Shown piece by piece: positions 9,401 through 25,400 of a DNA stretch of 64,000 bases. Below the pieces are notes generated by a model, which saw nothing but the letters and a program-made list of their open reading frames with translations, was not told where the DNA came from and searched no databases. Positions within the stretch are counted from its first letter, which is position 1; every line of letters begins with the position of its first letter. This stretch comes from Scylla paramamosain (Eukaryota > Arthropoda > Malacostraca > Decapoda > Portunidae), in contig NC_087155.1 in the NCBI RefSeq assembly GCF_035594125.1, forward strand, positions 403,501 through 467,500, written 5' to 3'. Made by a program: the position numbers and the translations under genes.

Positions 9401-11595
9401 GTGTGGTGTGGGTTTGTGCTTCTAAGGTGAAGGGTCTGCTTGTCTTCTTTCTGAGATTTACACTATAATCTTTGAAGTAATACTCACATAAATGGGCACT
9501 GAATATTTAGTAAAGCTTTCCAAAGATTTACACTGTCATTGTTCAAGCAATGCTCACCAGAGTGGGGACAACGTTTAGTAAAGCTTCCCAAGTGTAGGTA
9601 GTTTGATGTTTACTTAGTAAAACCACCGCGGGTTACTGAAATAAAATGGTTCTTTCATAAGAGAGCAATGATGATTAATTTTGGCTCTTTCTCTATTTTC
9701 TTTTTTCTTTTTTTTTTTTTTCTTTTTTTTTATGGTAATGCATGGCGTTAGCTACAGCATCATTATGGACACACTCTTCAAGACCCTCATTATTGTCGTA
9801 GGGAAAGTACTTATAGAACACCAAATCCGAACAGTGGCCTCGGTATTTCGTGTTACTGGCCAGTGTTCAGTTATATGATGCTGCAAAGGGTTTTCGGGTC
9901 CTCCAGGCTCAATACCCTAACCTTGTTCTGTACTCTCGCTCTTCCTCCTCACAAGGAGAAGGTGAGTCCATTGCAATATGAAAAGGATATAAAAAAGGTG
10001 CCAGATTATGAAAAAATGCAGTTGTAGTGTAGATTGCTACTAATATTGTACCGAAATTAATCGTTCATACATATTTTGAAACTTTTAAAGCATTCTGTAC
10101 ATTTTACCGTGTTCTTTTATATTTGACAGTGCCGCCGAAGTCCCGAGCGGCTTCGAGACAAGGAAGAGAAGCCACGCGACTCACTTCAGCCAGTCAGTCA
10201 GTGGTCAGTGGCGTCAGCTTCGTTGTCATGTACGAGCGATTCTTCTGTGTTTTCTTGGACTCTTATTTAGGCTCTAGGTGAACCAAAACTCTCCCATAGC
10301 TTGTCTTCAGTGGTCAGCAGGTATGTTAACTTGGTAATAAGTGTATTTGGACATATACTGCTAGTGAAACTGGTGTGTCGTTCCTCGCTAGGCTAGTAGG
10401 AAGCAAGCGGTTGAGGAATCACAGTTGCCAGACCATTAATAACTAACATTCTTAATTTTGCATAGTTATCAGTCTTTTTGTATTTCATATGACTATCTAG
10501 GACGTAAGTGTTTCCAGTGCCATGAATCTAAAGGAATGGTGCTTGAAATGGGAGGCTTGAAATGGCTGAGGCACACGAAAATAGGCTTGAGTGTTGGCGG
10601 GAGTGGGCGGTGCGCCTACTGTCTAGGCGTCTCTGCTCCCTCACCACGCATCCCGCTGCTGTCACAACATTCCCCGGTATATTACACTTGTTTCTTGAAT
10701 GTTTACCGTAAAGTCTGCAATCAGGAATCATCGCAAACATTAACCATTGTTGTCTTTCTGACCACCACCACATCCTCTGCCGTTCCACCTACCACTCCAA
10801 TATTATCTTCCACTTCCTTGTCGCTGTTTGTTCCTCCATCACTTTCATAACTATCATCAACTGCCTTTCCCTCATCACCTCATCCTTCACCTCCACCACA
10901 TCAACTCACTCCGCTTCATCATCAACTCATCCATACGAGGAATCATGTGGGGAGTCAAGAGTGAGAGAGCTGAGGTGAATAAACACTCGTTGCTAGAATC
11001 ACTGTTCATCTCATTAAATTGAGAGTGACTTACCTTGTTGCCATGGGTTGATCTTTACCCCCACCAGCCCCACCCCAACCTAGCCTGCCCCCAACCTTAC
11101 CTCCCCTAGTCTCACCTCCCCAGCGCCATCTTTCCAGCTTCCTGTTCCTAGCTTCGCCTCCCCAGCCTCACCTTCCCAGCCTTCCCTTGCCTCACCTCCT
11201 CAGTCTAACCTCCACAACCCTGTCTTTCTAGCCTCGCCTCCTCTCTCCTGCTTGCCATGCCACCCACCCCTCAGCTTCTCTACTCCCCAAATTTAGCAGT
11301 AACGACCCACGCACAAGTCATTACCGTGTGTGTGTGTGTGTGTGTGTGTGTGTCCACGAGGAGGCCAGGAAGCAGCATTAGTATTGGCCTTTAGGTATTT
11401 ACATTGACTTATTTTAAAGTGAATATCAGGGATCTCAGTTATACTTGGGGTGGGATGTTAGCTGGTTTTTTGTCTGTCTGTTTGTCTATCTGTTGATTTG
11501 TCTTTGTGCCGATTAATCAGTGCCGATTAATCAATGTCATTTTTTTTCTATTTATCTCAGTTTTGTTCTGTCTGTCTATCTATCTATGTGTCTTT
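9401..11595. other. Intergenic; possible non-coding exon
   Basis: No coding region supported. The stretch 10130-10320 is GC-richer than its surroundings, starts with GCCGCCGAAGTCCCGAGC and ends GTCAGCAG/GTATGT, which looks like a 5' untranslated exon with a donor; this is speculative. 11060-11290 is a C-rich run of short CACCTCCCCAGCCT-like units. A (GT)n run lies at 11328-11352. Confidence 0.35.
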
Positions 11596-12053
11596 GGGTT
11601 TAGGAAGGGGGATACAAACCCAGGGAGGAGTTAGGATTCTTTTAATCTCTAACGTTTCGGCTGAATAGCCATCCTCAGAGAGACTGATTTACATGAGTGA
11701 AAACACACTATCTATAACAATCATACAAAATTTTTTCATTTGACATTTGATTGGCCCTTAGGTCAGGTACAAGGAAAATCCCCAGTAAAGGCTCGTCACG
11801 TAGGCGGGTAATGCCACCTGACTAGGAAAACAAAATTAGGTGAGGTACACGCCAGGGTGGCAATACTCTGTACGAATGTCAAATGAGAAAATTGTGTATG
11901 ATTGTTATAAATAGTGTGTTTTCACTCATGTAAATCAGTCTCTTTCAGGATGGCTATTCAGCCGAAACGTTAGAGATTAAAAGAATCCTAACTCCTCCCT
12001 GAGTTTGTATCCCCCTTCCTATACCCAACTGCTTGTCAACATGAACAATTCAC
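11596..12053. mobile_element. Fold-back remnant of the same Penelope-like family
   Basis: The right part (about 11749-12053, plus orientation) is the end of the Penelope coding region and the whole 3' non-coding region, ending CAACATGAACAATTCAC. The left part (11596-11748) is the same 3' region in inverted orientation, so the locus can fold into a ~150-bp-arm hairpin around a ~125-bp centre that matches the C-terminal coding end of the element at 6385-8978. No RT domain remains. The right end closely matches the larger element, which indicates one family. This is a 5'-truncated insertion with an inverted partial copy, not a classical MITE. Confidence 0.85.
11625..11676 (-). ncRNA. Hammerhead-like motif, left arm of fold-back
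   Basis: Same arrangement as the motif at 6441-6489: CTGAGGA core, GGCT/AGCC stem II, GAAAC, GTTAG/CTAAC stem III. The core is unchanged here. In the right arm (about 11944-11995, plus strand) the first core strand is altered to TTCAGGA, so that copy should be inactive. Confidence 0.55.
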
Positions 12054-12078
12054 TATATGTCTTTCTTTCTCTGCATCA

Positions 12079-12079
12079 T

Positions 12080-12133
<54 letters not shown>

Positions 12134-12217
12134 ATTCTATCTATCTATCTATCTGCATCTGTTTATCTAATTTTATCCATCTATTTATATATCTGTCTTA
12201 TCTACCTATGTAACTTC

Positions 12218-12252
<35 letters not shown>
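12079..12252 (+). repeat. (ATCT)n and (CT)n microsatellites
   Basis: ATCT tetranucleotides at about 12079-12165 with a few variants, then CT dinucleotides at 12219-12251. Confidence 0.9.
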
Positions 12253-12254
<2 letters not shown>

Positions 12255-12980
12255 AGGCTCTGTGGTATGTGGTTTGTGTGACAGTCTGAAGGTTCACGTT
12301 CGATCGTGGAAACCTCCTTTTTTCGTCACCTTCACCTGGATGTTGCGGCGTCATGACTCAGTTAGAATCATTGATGCAGTGAGGCGCTGGTCACTGCATC
12401 GCGGGGGCGCTTCGATGATGAATACTATCGTGGGGGAACATTAGCAACTTCCAATAAAGTGTCCACCTAGTGTTAAGAAAGTGAGAGGAAGAAATGTTTG
12501 CCAACGCCCTTCATGAGGAGACGAAACGAACTGGAATACACCAGAGAACCTCATGAAAATAAAGCCTTTTGCTTCACATTCGGTTTAAATTGTTGGACTT
12601 GCCTATGGACTCCCACACTCTGGCGTCTTGAATGAGTTTTTTTTTTTTTCTATTGCATGAATACAAAAATAAAGTGAACCTCTTCCCTCTCACTCACAGT
12701 CTTCAAGGAACATTGTAGTTTTTGTTGTCCTTGGCACGAGCTCTTAAATGATAATACTAATAAAGAAAGAACAATAAAAAAATATATAATCCAGTAAAGA
12801 TTTCCCTCCCACTTACAGTCGTCGTTTTCTAAGCTCTCCACGGCAGGACTCCACGCAGGTCGCAGGAAACTGAGGGCAGAGTCTTCTTTTTGTATAGCCT
12901 TTGTTCTACTGTTAATATTCATTCTGCTTCGTGGGTTGGGAAGTGTTAAGTTGATATTTTCTTGTGTCTTAATTCTACAC
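12253..12980. other. Unique sequence, no gene recognised
   Basis: No domain-bearing frame on either strand. CACTTACAGTCG near 12810 and CACTCACAG near 12693 resemble splice donors on the minus strand, but no coding exon is supported. Confidence 0.3.
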
Positions 12981-14690
<1,710 letters not shown>

Positions 14691-15722
14691 GCGTTAGTTT
14701 TATTTCCAGGGCTCATTTTTGGCACGTAAGTATATGTTTTATTTTTATTTATTACTTTTTTGATGAGGGAGGTGGACGTGACCAGAGTTTGAACTGAGCA
14801 GACTGAAAAGACTAGCGTTAACTGACTGAACCACAAGGCACTTGTTTTGTGCGTGTAAGCAAGCTACTCTTAAGTACATATTTTGTTTTATACATTTACC
14901 ACGACGGAAATTTCTCAAGTATGGCAAAAAGAGGCTCCTTTCCTTCCAACAGATTTATTAGAGTCGTGTTTGTCACTTCCAGCTTTACATTTTAGGTTAG
15001 ATGGTCGTAACAATAAACTACACATGCAAGACTTAAAGAATAACATTTCCTTCCACAAGTCACTGTGATTAAGTTCCTCATCTGTAACATCCATTCCATC
15101 CCAGCGATTTCTTGTGGTGTGTAGGTAGGCAGAACAACACTGGGTCTACAAGCTGCTCATGTTTGTCTGTCTGTCCACGCGTCGCCTGGAACTCGTGTAC
15201 TGAAAGCCTGCAAGAAAATTATATCTTGGAACGAGTGAGGAGAGCGGCAGGCAGATCTTGGCAACCCCTTAGCGAAGTCCTAGTGTATGTAAACCTGCGT
15301 GTAAGGTCTCTTCGAGCTCCCGGGCTGGGAGGTGGTGCAGTTTTGTGTACTGGTAGGTGTATTGTATCGGTAGCGGTGTGTGTCCCTTCCCTGTCGTGCA
15401 ATTCAGGTACTATCGGTGCCTTTTGAGTGTCGCGGCTTCTGAGTCTTTGTGAAACGTGTTGGTGTGAAGTGTGGGTTTGAGAGGCACCACTGGCAGGCCA
15501 CGAAGAACAGTGTGGCCCGAGTACTTCAGGCTTTTTACTGTTTATTTTATCGATGGTCAGTGAAATTCGGTACTGCTCGAACCCTTTGACTTGCGTGGCT
15601 TTTCATCAGCCTTTATAGAATGGTATAAAGTGTGGCTGTCAAAGACACTACTGGCAGCAAAAAGGATGACAGGACACTTCACACCTTTTGTGCTTGTTTC
15701 ATTGTTGGTCACTAAACAAAAA

Positions 15723-15767
<45 letters not shown>

Positions 15768-15797
15768 TATTCATTCAGCACTAGGGAGCAGACAAGT

Positions 15798-15799
<2 letters not shown>
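14691..15799. other. Unique sequence with (GT)n, no gene recognised
   Basis: No coding region supported. (GT)n at 15727-15765. The piggyBac element starts after a TTAA at about 15798-15801. Confidence 0.4.
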
Positions 15800-18193
<2,394 letters not shown>

Positions 18194-18199
18194 GTCCAC

Positions 18200-19600
18200 T
18201 TAAATGCCAGCTCCCAAAGCGACATCAGATCAAATAACAGAGGATAAGTGTCTCGAAACTTCCATCTTGAAAGAATCCAAGTCAAAGGAGGGAAAAAATA
18301 CAGATGTAGGGAGGGAGTTCCAGAGATTACCAGAGAATGGATGAATGATTGAGAATACTGGTTAGCTCTTGCATTAGAGAGGTGGGCAGAATAGGGATGA
18401 GAGAAAGAAAAGGAGAGGAGGAATGCAGTCAGCAAGATCAGAAGAGCACTTAGCGTGAAAGTAACAGTAGAAGATAGTAAGAGATACAGCATTGCGGCGA
18501 TGAGAGAGAGGCTAAAAACAATCAAAGAGAAAATGATAAGACGAAAAGCTTTTGATTCCATCCTGTCTAAAAGAGCGGTATGGGTGGAACCCCCCCCACC
18601 CTCCATGTGTGAAACATACACCATACATGGACAGATAAGGCCCCTGTACAGAGTTACCAGTTGGTGTGGGAAAGATGAGAAAACTGGCGGAGACGACTCA
18701 GAACATCTAATTCATAGAAGCTGTTTTAACTAGAGATGGTATGTGAAGTTTAAAGTTTATAGTATAAGTAAAGGACAAACCACTGACGTTCAGTGTTGAG
18801 CGTCATTGAAGAGGGGATAGTTTATCTGGAAGGTTGTGACGATTTGTTAGATGGAGGATTTGAGTTTTTGAGGTATTGAACAATACTAAGTTTAGTCTGT
18901 CCCAGTCAGAAATTTTAGAGAGATCAGAAGTCTGGTGTTCTGTGGCTCCCCTGCGTGAGCTGTTTACTTCCTGAAGGTTGGGCGTCTACGAAAAGACATG
19001 GAAAAGTGTAGGTTATCAGCGTAGGAGTGGATATGATAAGAAGTTTGGTTTAGAAGGTCACTGATGAATAATAGGAAGAGAGTGGGTGACATGACATAAT
19101 CCTGAGGGACACAATTGTCAACAGATTTAGGAGAAGAACAACGACCGTCTACAGCAACGACCATAGCAGAAATAGCACGGTCAGAAAGGAAACTTGAGAT
19201 GAAGGTACAGAGAGGGATAGAAGCCGTAGGAGGGTAGTTTGGAAGTCAAAGCTCGGTGCCAGACTCTATCAAAAGCTTTTGATATGTCTAAGGGAACAGC
19301 GAAAGTTTCACCAAAATCCCTAAAAGAGGATGATCAAGACTCAGTAAGGAAAACCAGAACATTATCAGTAGAACGCCCATGACAGAACCCACACTGGCGA
19401 TCAGATAGAAAGTTGTGAAGTGATAGATGTTTAAGAATCTTCCTGTTGAGAATAGGTTAAAAAACTTAAGTAAGGCAGGAAATTAAAGCAATAGAACGGT
19501 GATATGAGGGATGAGAGCGGTCACTCTTTTTAGGAATACATTGAGTGTAGGCACAACAAGTACTTGAAGAGAAATAGAGAAATGTAGTAATCAGTGGCAG
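18200..19600 (-). pseudogene. Decayed non-LTR retrotransposon (Jockey/CR1-like), RT to C-terminus
   Basis: The minus strand reads, with stops and frame changes, through a recognisable RT: NRKILKHLSLHNFLSDRQCGF.HGRSTDNVL, then PLDISKAFDRVWHRAL (first catalytic Asp), then SSPKSVDNCVPQDYVMSPTLFLLFISDLL and IHSYADN. In the last the expected second Asp of the ADD motif has become Asn. Downstream LLDRMESKAFRLI and NLWNSLPTS.F..FDLDSF resemble the C-terminal tail common in arthropod LINEs. Several in-frame stops (e.g. near 19470, 19330) make it non-functional. No endonuclease domain is present; it is 5'-truncated. Clade assignment is approximate. Confidence 0.75.
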
Positions 19601-19807
19601 TGTTTAGCATGACGACAAGAACTGCCCTGCTCAGTATTTCCTAAGCTCTACTTGACACAAAGTGTCCATTAACACGCGCAGTGCTATGTAGCTGGCCAGC
19701 ACATTGTTCTTGAGGCACTGTGTGTGAGTTTTCGTCTTGGACATGTCTATGAAAAATCCAAAAGTCATGATATGCTTGTTGTCATTCAGGTGCTGAAAAC
19801 ACCTGAC

Positions 19808-20187
19808 GTGGTGGTAGCGGTGGATACCTGTCCTGCAAGGCAGGTGATGGTCATGGCGGTGGATACCCGCCCTGCAGGACAGGTGGTGGCGGTGGTTACC
19901 CGTCCTGTAGGACAGGTGGTGGCAGTGGATACCCTTCCTATAGGACAGGTAGTGGTCATGGCGGTGGATACCCGCCCTACAGGACAAGTGCTAGCGGTGG
20001 ATATCGGTCCTGCAGAACAGGTGCTAGTCATGGCGGTGGATACCTGTCCTGCAGGACAGGTGGTGGCAGTGGATACCCGTCCATCAGGACAGGTGGTGGC
20101 AGCGGATACCCGTCCAACAGGACAGGTGGTGGTAGTGGATACCCGTCCAGCAGGACAGGTGGTGGCGGTGGATACTCGTCCAACAGG
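19808..20187 (+). repeat. Minisatellite array 1 (33/39-bp units)
   Basis: About 11 units with a G-rich half (GGTGGTGGCGGTGG) and a half built on GTCCAGCAGGAC or GTCCTGCAGGAC. A 39-bp variant replaces GGTGGTGGC by GGTGATGGTCATGGC. This is the left piece of an array that continues at 27287 beyond the nested LINEs; both edges at the LINE end with the same GATACTCGTCC variant unit. Confidence 0.95.
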
Positions 20188-21393
20188 AGTAGTAGTAGTA
20201 GTAGTTTATTGACAAAGTACCATTACAAATTGATAAGATACATATTATTCTGATCTCTACTTCGTCCAAATTGAATTGATAAGTCACATTATGTAGAGAG
20301 CCGCTTACTAGGTATTAATAACTAAACAAATTATCTTAAGTTTAAGAACTTTCCTACTGAGTACATAGAAAATACAAAAAAGAAATTCACCGAAATAAAA
20401 CATGACACGTACATTTAAATGCAAAAATTACCAGAGCTTAGAGAATATAAGTAAAATACATTAACAGTATTTACCTTAAACAGATGTCTGCCCTATCTTT
20501 TAAGAGTAATTTTTATAAAATTTCAGAACTGCATATACATAGTCACAAACTTCCTCCAGATGGGTGTTATCAGTAAACATTGCTTGTAGGGTGTCATATG
20601 TGATGTGTGGGTGGTCATTCCTGTGTTGTGCACTGAGTGGACAGCGTAACAATGCATGTTCCTCTGTTTGTATGTGTGTGCCATCACAGGGACACACACG
20701 CTGGTCACGCGGGGTTCGACTCCACCGCCCCACTTCAATTCGGAGACTGTGTGACATGAGACGTAGTCTGGTGAAGGCCTCACGTTTGTAATCTGGTACA
20801 TATTGTGTGGTGCTGTAGATCGGGTGAACCATTAATGACGGATTCATATATGTTATATAAGTTGTTAGCTTTGTGGCGCCTGGAGCTTTTTCTCTTACAG
20901 TTTGCTTAACATGATCGAGTTCATCAGGGTTCCTGTTTCTTGATCTTACTTGTTCCAAAAACCGATAACCTGGAGTGTTTTCTTCCCTACATAAGTTGTA
21001 TATGTAGTGAAAAGGAATGTCTCTGTCCATCTGATCAGCTAGTGTTATAAATTTGTATCTTCTGTCAGCCACTAGCTTATTTAACGGGTTGATTTCAGCT
21101 TCTATCATGCAGAGATTTATACTAGTATTTTTCCTCACTCCCATTAAACATTTTATCAGCTTATTATACTGTTTTTCTACACTTTTTGAATTATTACTGA
21201 ACCATGACTCACAGCTATATAATAAGGCACTTGTTACTGCAGCATCAAATACTTTCTTTTTATAAACAAAAGGCATTAGAGTGTTACTGGCACAAAATAT
21301 GGCAAACTTATTCACTATGGCCTCACTCGCGGTGTGGTGCAGTGCTGTAACAGTGTTCGTGTGGGCCGCGTCGGTGAACCATGCGCCCAGGTA
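20188..21393 (-). mobile_element. LINE B, 3' part (C-terminal ORF2, 3' UTR, (ACT)n tail)
   Basis: Minus-strand 3' portion of a non-LTR retrotransposon. The coding frame runs from 21393 to a stop at 20500 and covers YLGAWFTDAAH..., NKFAIFCASNTLMPFVYKKKVFDAAVTSALLYSCESW, GVRKNTSINLC, and a Cys/His motif CPCDGTHIQTEEHALLRCP. The 3' UTR ends TTTGTCAATAAAC plus a (TAC)n tail inserted in array 1. It continues upstream at 25644-27286: the codon interrupted at 21393 (CCCAGGTA) resumes as CACGTACTGG at 25646. This frame has no internal stop. Confidence 0.9.
20500..21393 (-). pseudogene. LINE B ORF2 C-terminal fragment
   Basis: About 297 codons with no stop, homologous over its length to the C-terminal third of LINE A ORF2 (for example DAAVTSALLYSCESW, GVRKNTSINLCM, ENTPGYRFL, VPDYxREAFTRLRLMSH and GRWSRTP). 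By eye identity is roughly half to two-thirds, so A and B are related but distinct families. The C-terminal CxC...H...H...C module is a likely nucleic-acid-binding knuckle. It is cut off from its RT half by LINE A, so it cannot make a functional protein. Confidence 0.9.
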
Positions 21394-21735
21394 GAGGGCG
21401 CTGCAGTGGTGGAAACAACATTGAGAAACGCTCTTGCTATTTATGCAGTTTACAGAGCAAGCAGAAGGTCCATGACAACAGGGACACGATCAGAAGGTGC
21501 GTGAGTGTCAAAGGTTTGGTTGGTATTGAGATATTGGTTGAGGGTTATGAACTTAGCCATAATTTAAGGCCAAAAAAGTGGTGTACCCTGGTAACACCCC
21601 CCCTCGGCCGGCAACCCAGCTTTTGCGCATGCGCACTGGCCCTTAGTTACGGGCGTCCATAGCAACCAATCCAACCCTGTGTACGCACACTTGTTTCCAC
21701 CTGACTGAACACTGTGCGCTATAATATATAATACA
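21394..21735 (+). promoter_or_regulatory. LINE A 5' UTR with internal-promoter-like sites
   Basis: Contains the palindrome TGCGCATGCGCA (21624-21635), a match to the NRF-1 consensus, and AACCAATCC with a CCAAT box (21666-21670). A TATAATATATAATA stretch lies just before the ATG (21719-21733). LINEs need an internal promoter upstream of ORF1; these sites are candidates only. Confidence 0.5.
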
Positions 21736-22470
21736 ATGGCTAACCTTGATGATATTGTGGCTGTTCGTGACCTGTCAGCCAATACTATCAGCAAAATGAC
21801 GAACACGCAACTGAAACGAGCCCTGACGACGGTACTCGGTGCAGAGAGGAGGGAAGAGCCGTCCAACTCTGTACTGCTGGATGAACTTCGCTTTCTCCGT
21901 GAGGAGATGGCTGAGATGAAGAAGTTAAAACAAGAAGTAGCACATTTATCTGATGGTCTGGAGAAGGCATACAAGATAATACACAACCAGCAGCTTTTCT
22001 TGGAAAAACTTGTCAGCAAAGAGCGACGATGCAACTTAGTGATGACCGGATTACTGGAAGATCCAGATGAGATCGGTGAAACGGACAAGGAGAAGGTTGT
22101 TAAGGTACTGGAGGCTGCTGGCTACCCTGATGCTGTACAGACAGAGAATTGGGAAATTAAGAGACTAGGACGAGAGAATGAACACCGTAAGAGACCACTT
22201 CTCATCACAGTGGAGAACCAAGAGAAGAGAGATGGCGTGCTGCGTGTGGCCAAGAGCCTAAAAAATGTAAGAGGATCACTGTTAACTATTTATATAAAGA
22301 AAGACCTGCATCCAGCCGTGAGGAAGGAATATGCCCGCCTACGGACGAGAGAGCGAGAAGAAAGAGAAAAACCTGTGAATGTTGGGGCCAACATCACCTA
22401 TGATAGGAAGGATCGGGTTTTACTTCGAGATGGAGTCGTCATTGACAGGTATCAGCCTCAGTTTTTTTAA
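21736..22470 (+). CDS. LINE A ORF1: coiled-coil nucleic-acid-binding protein
   Basis: 244 residues, ATG 21736. The middle (about residues 50-105) is a Leu/Glu/Lys-rich coiled coil (LDELRFLREEMAEMKKLKQEVAHLSDGLEKAYKIIHNQQLFLEKL). It is followed by an RRM-like stretch (RRCNLVMTGLLEDPDE, then KRPLLITVENQEKRDGVL and LTIYIKKDLHPAVRKEYARLRTREREE) as in L1-type ORF1 (Transposase_22 fold). This architecture packages LINE RNA as a trimer in known relatives. The stop lies in a T7 run directly before ORF2, and the frames are related by -1. No disruption seen. Confidence 0.85.
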   Translation: MANLDDIVAVRDLSANTISKMTNTQLKRALTTVLGAERREEPSNSVLLDELRFLREEMAEMKKLKQEVAHLSDGLEKAYKIIHNQQLFLEKLVSKERRCNLVMTGLLEDPDEIGETDKEKVVKVLEAAGYPDAVQTENWEIKRLGRENEHRKRPLLITVENQEKRDGVLRVAKSLKNVRGSLLTIYIKKDLHPAVRKEYARLRTREREEREKPVNVGANITYDRKDRVLLRDGVVIDRYQPQFF

Positions 22471-25400
22471 ACGATCGACAAAAGAACCGAAAGCTTCGAC
22501 TAGTGTCTTGGAACATTGGTGGGTTGAAAGATAAGCTGCAGGAACCCAACATATTAAAGTTTGTTTTAGGCTATGACATTGTTTGGTTGTTGGAAACAAA
22601 GAAATACTTTCAGCTGAATGTTCCAGGGTTTAGTGTGTACACTAATGTGTCGAGGAGTGGTCCACACAGAGGAGGAGTGGTAATGCTTGTTTCCCGCTGG
22701 TTAACTGATTATGTTTCCCGAGTAGACACAGATGTTGAAGGTCAAATTTGGCTGCAACTGTCCTGGTGGCCTAACGTGAATCTAGGAGGTGTGTACATCC
22801 CCCCGGAAGACTCCCCATACTACCACGCGTCGCAGTTCGGTGAGGTGGCTGCTCGCACGAGGGGTTCAGAGAAAACGGTGGTGATGGGTGACTTTAACGC
22901 CAGAGTAGGAGAACCTATAATTAGAGACGAAATGGGAAACCTATATGAATACCGAGAGGTGAAAGACATAACTAAGAATGACCATGGCAAAATACTTGTG
23001 AATGTGTGCAACAATAATAAAATGGTGATTGTTAACCACTTAAAAACAGGTAATAAGGTTGTAGGAGGTGGTTTGTCATTTAGACGAAAGGATGGGTGGA
23101 TTTCCGAGATTGATTTGTGTTTAGTAAAGGAAAATGCTGTAGATTTGATTGAAGGACTTGTAGTGAATCAAGAGATAGGAAGATCAGACCATGCACCTCT
23201 GAGTGTTACTTTGAACCTAGACAGTGGAGTGTGTGCGCCAGCCAGAGAACTGTTAGCTAGGTCAGTAGACTTGGGTAATTCATGCTACCATCAGTCACAG
23301 CATAAACTACGTAAGAGTGTATGTCACAAGAGAGTGAATTTAGAGAGCATGGCAAATGAATTACATAGCCTTGCTGCGCCACAAGTGAACACAACTGAGG
23401 ATATAGAAGCAGTGTTAGAAGCAGGATATTCCACCATTATGGAGTGCGCACGGAGACATACGGTGCGGGGTTTGGGTCGCACTCAGGCGTGGGATGAAAC
23501 TCAACAGAGGTGGAAAAGATTGCTTGATGAAAATGACTGTAAGACGATTTGGAAGTCAATTAATTGGAAAGGAAAACTACAATATGAGGACATGGAAAAG
23601 CCTTCAGAACTTAATTTTCAAGAACATTTTGAAAAGTTATTGAATCCATCTAGTGAGCAACCGATTGCCGATAGTGTGTTACATGTTGATGATTTGGAAA
23701 ATATGCCATATATACCAATTTTAGACGATCCTTTTTCTATGACTGAACTTGACGATGCACTGAATGTTACGAAGAACAAAAGTTATATAGGATTATGCCC
23801 GGCCATGATTAAGGTGTTTGATGTAACATGGAAGTTATTTATCTTGAATGTGTTTAATGTAGTGTTCACTCAAATATGTTACCCCCTGTTATGGTGTTAC
23901 AACAAGCTAATTGTATTATTTAAGTCAGGTAATCGTATGATTTGTGGTAATTATAGAGGAATCACTATAATGGATACTCTAGCTAAAGTTTATGACACTA
24001 TGATATTGAATAGATTGAAATTATGGTGGAACATCGACAAGTGTCAAGCGGGAGCACAAAAACAGAGAGGCTGTGTTGAACAGATTACTGCTTTGAGGTT
24101 ACTCTGTGACTATGTTATGTACAAGAAGAGAAAACTGTATGTCCTGTTTATAGATTTTAGTAAGGCATACGATCGGGTCCCCAGAGGAAAACTTATAGAT
24201 GCTTTAAAAGAGCGTGGATGTGGTAAGGTAATGATTAGAGCCATTAAAGCTATGTATACCTGTACTAGAAATATTATGAAATCTGCAATCATTGAATCAT
24301 CTGTTGGTGTTCGTCAAGGGGCCCCGACCAGTTGTCTGCTTTTTACTTTGTATATTGACCATATGGTAAAGATGCTGAAAAACGAAATAGCAGCAGACGA
24401 TTTCTTAGGAAGTTTACATACAATGCTGTTAATGGATGACGCAGTGATCGTTGCAACAAGTAGAGAAATGTGTGAAAAGAAAATGAACATCGTGTTACGT
24501 TATTGTAGTGAATACGGAATGCTTATCAATGAGAAGAAAACAAAATTTTTTGTGGTAAACGGTGATGATAGAGACAAACATGACTTAAAGGTGGGTGAGG
24601 TGGTAGTGAACTATGCTGCCAGGTACTTGTACCTCGGTGCCTGGTTCACAGACACTGCCGGAATGGACGATGTACTTAACATGCACCAAACAATGAGTGA
24701 AGCGACACTAAACAAATTTTCTATTTTTTGTGCAGCAAATACATTAATGCCATTTATATTGAAGAAAAAGGTTTTTGATGCTGCCGTGACGTCAGCCTTA
24801 CTGTACAGTTGTGAGTCGTGGCTGACAAACAAGACTAAGAACTTAGAAAGACAATACAACAGTTTAGTAAAGTGTTTATTAGGTGTGAGAAAAAATACCA
24901 GCATAAATTTATGTATGGTTGAAAGCGGCATTTTACCTGTAATAGAATTAGTAAAGCGAAGGAGGAAAAACTTCTTAAAATCTAAGTTGGAGGTCATAGA
25001 TATGGAACAACCTTTTTATATTGTGTATGACCTTTGCAGGAGAGAAAACACACCTGGATATAGATTCCTTAATAGAGAAATATCCCTGATATCAGATAAT
25101 GACCCCATGGAAAAATTGAGAAATATTTTGAGGAACACACCGAACAGTGCCACTAAGATCCGGACATATGTGAATGACTTTAACCCGACACTGACAGTTC
25201 ACAATATTTATAAGACTGATAAGTATGTGCCCGATTACCAGCGAGAGGCATTCACAAGACTGAGATTAATGTCACACAATCTAAGAATTGAAACAGGCAG
25301 GTGGAGTCGAACGCCAACTGAGCAGAGAGTATGTTTGTGCGACGGTGTTCATGTTCAAACCGAAAAACATGTGTTGTTAGAGTGCACAATGACTGCTGAT

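Noticed and set aside
11596..12053. Classical DNA-transposon MITE with terminal inverted repeats
   Set aside because: The arms equal the 3' region of the Penelope element nearby, and the right half continues into its coding end, so it is a Penelope derivative.
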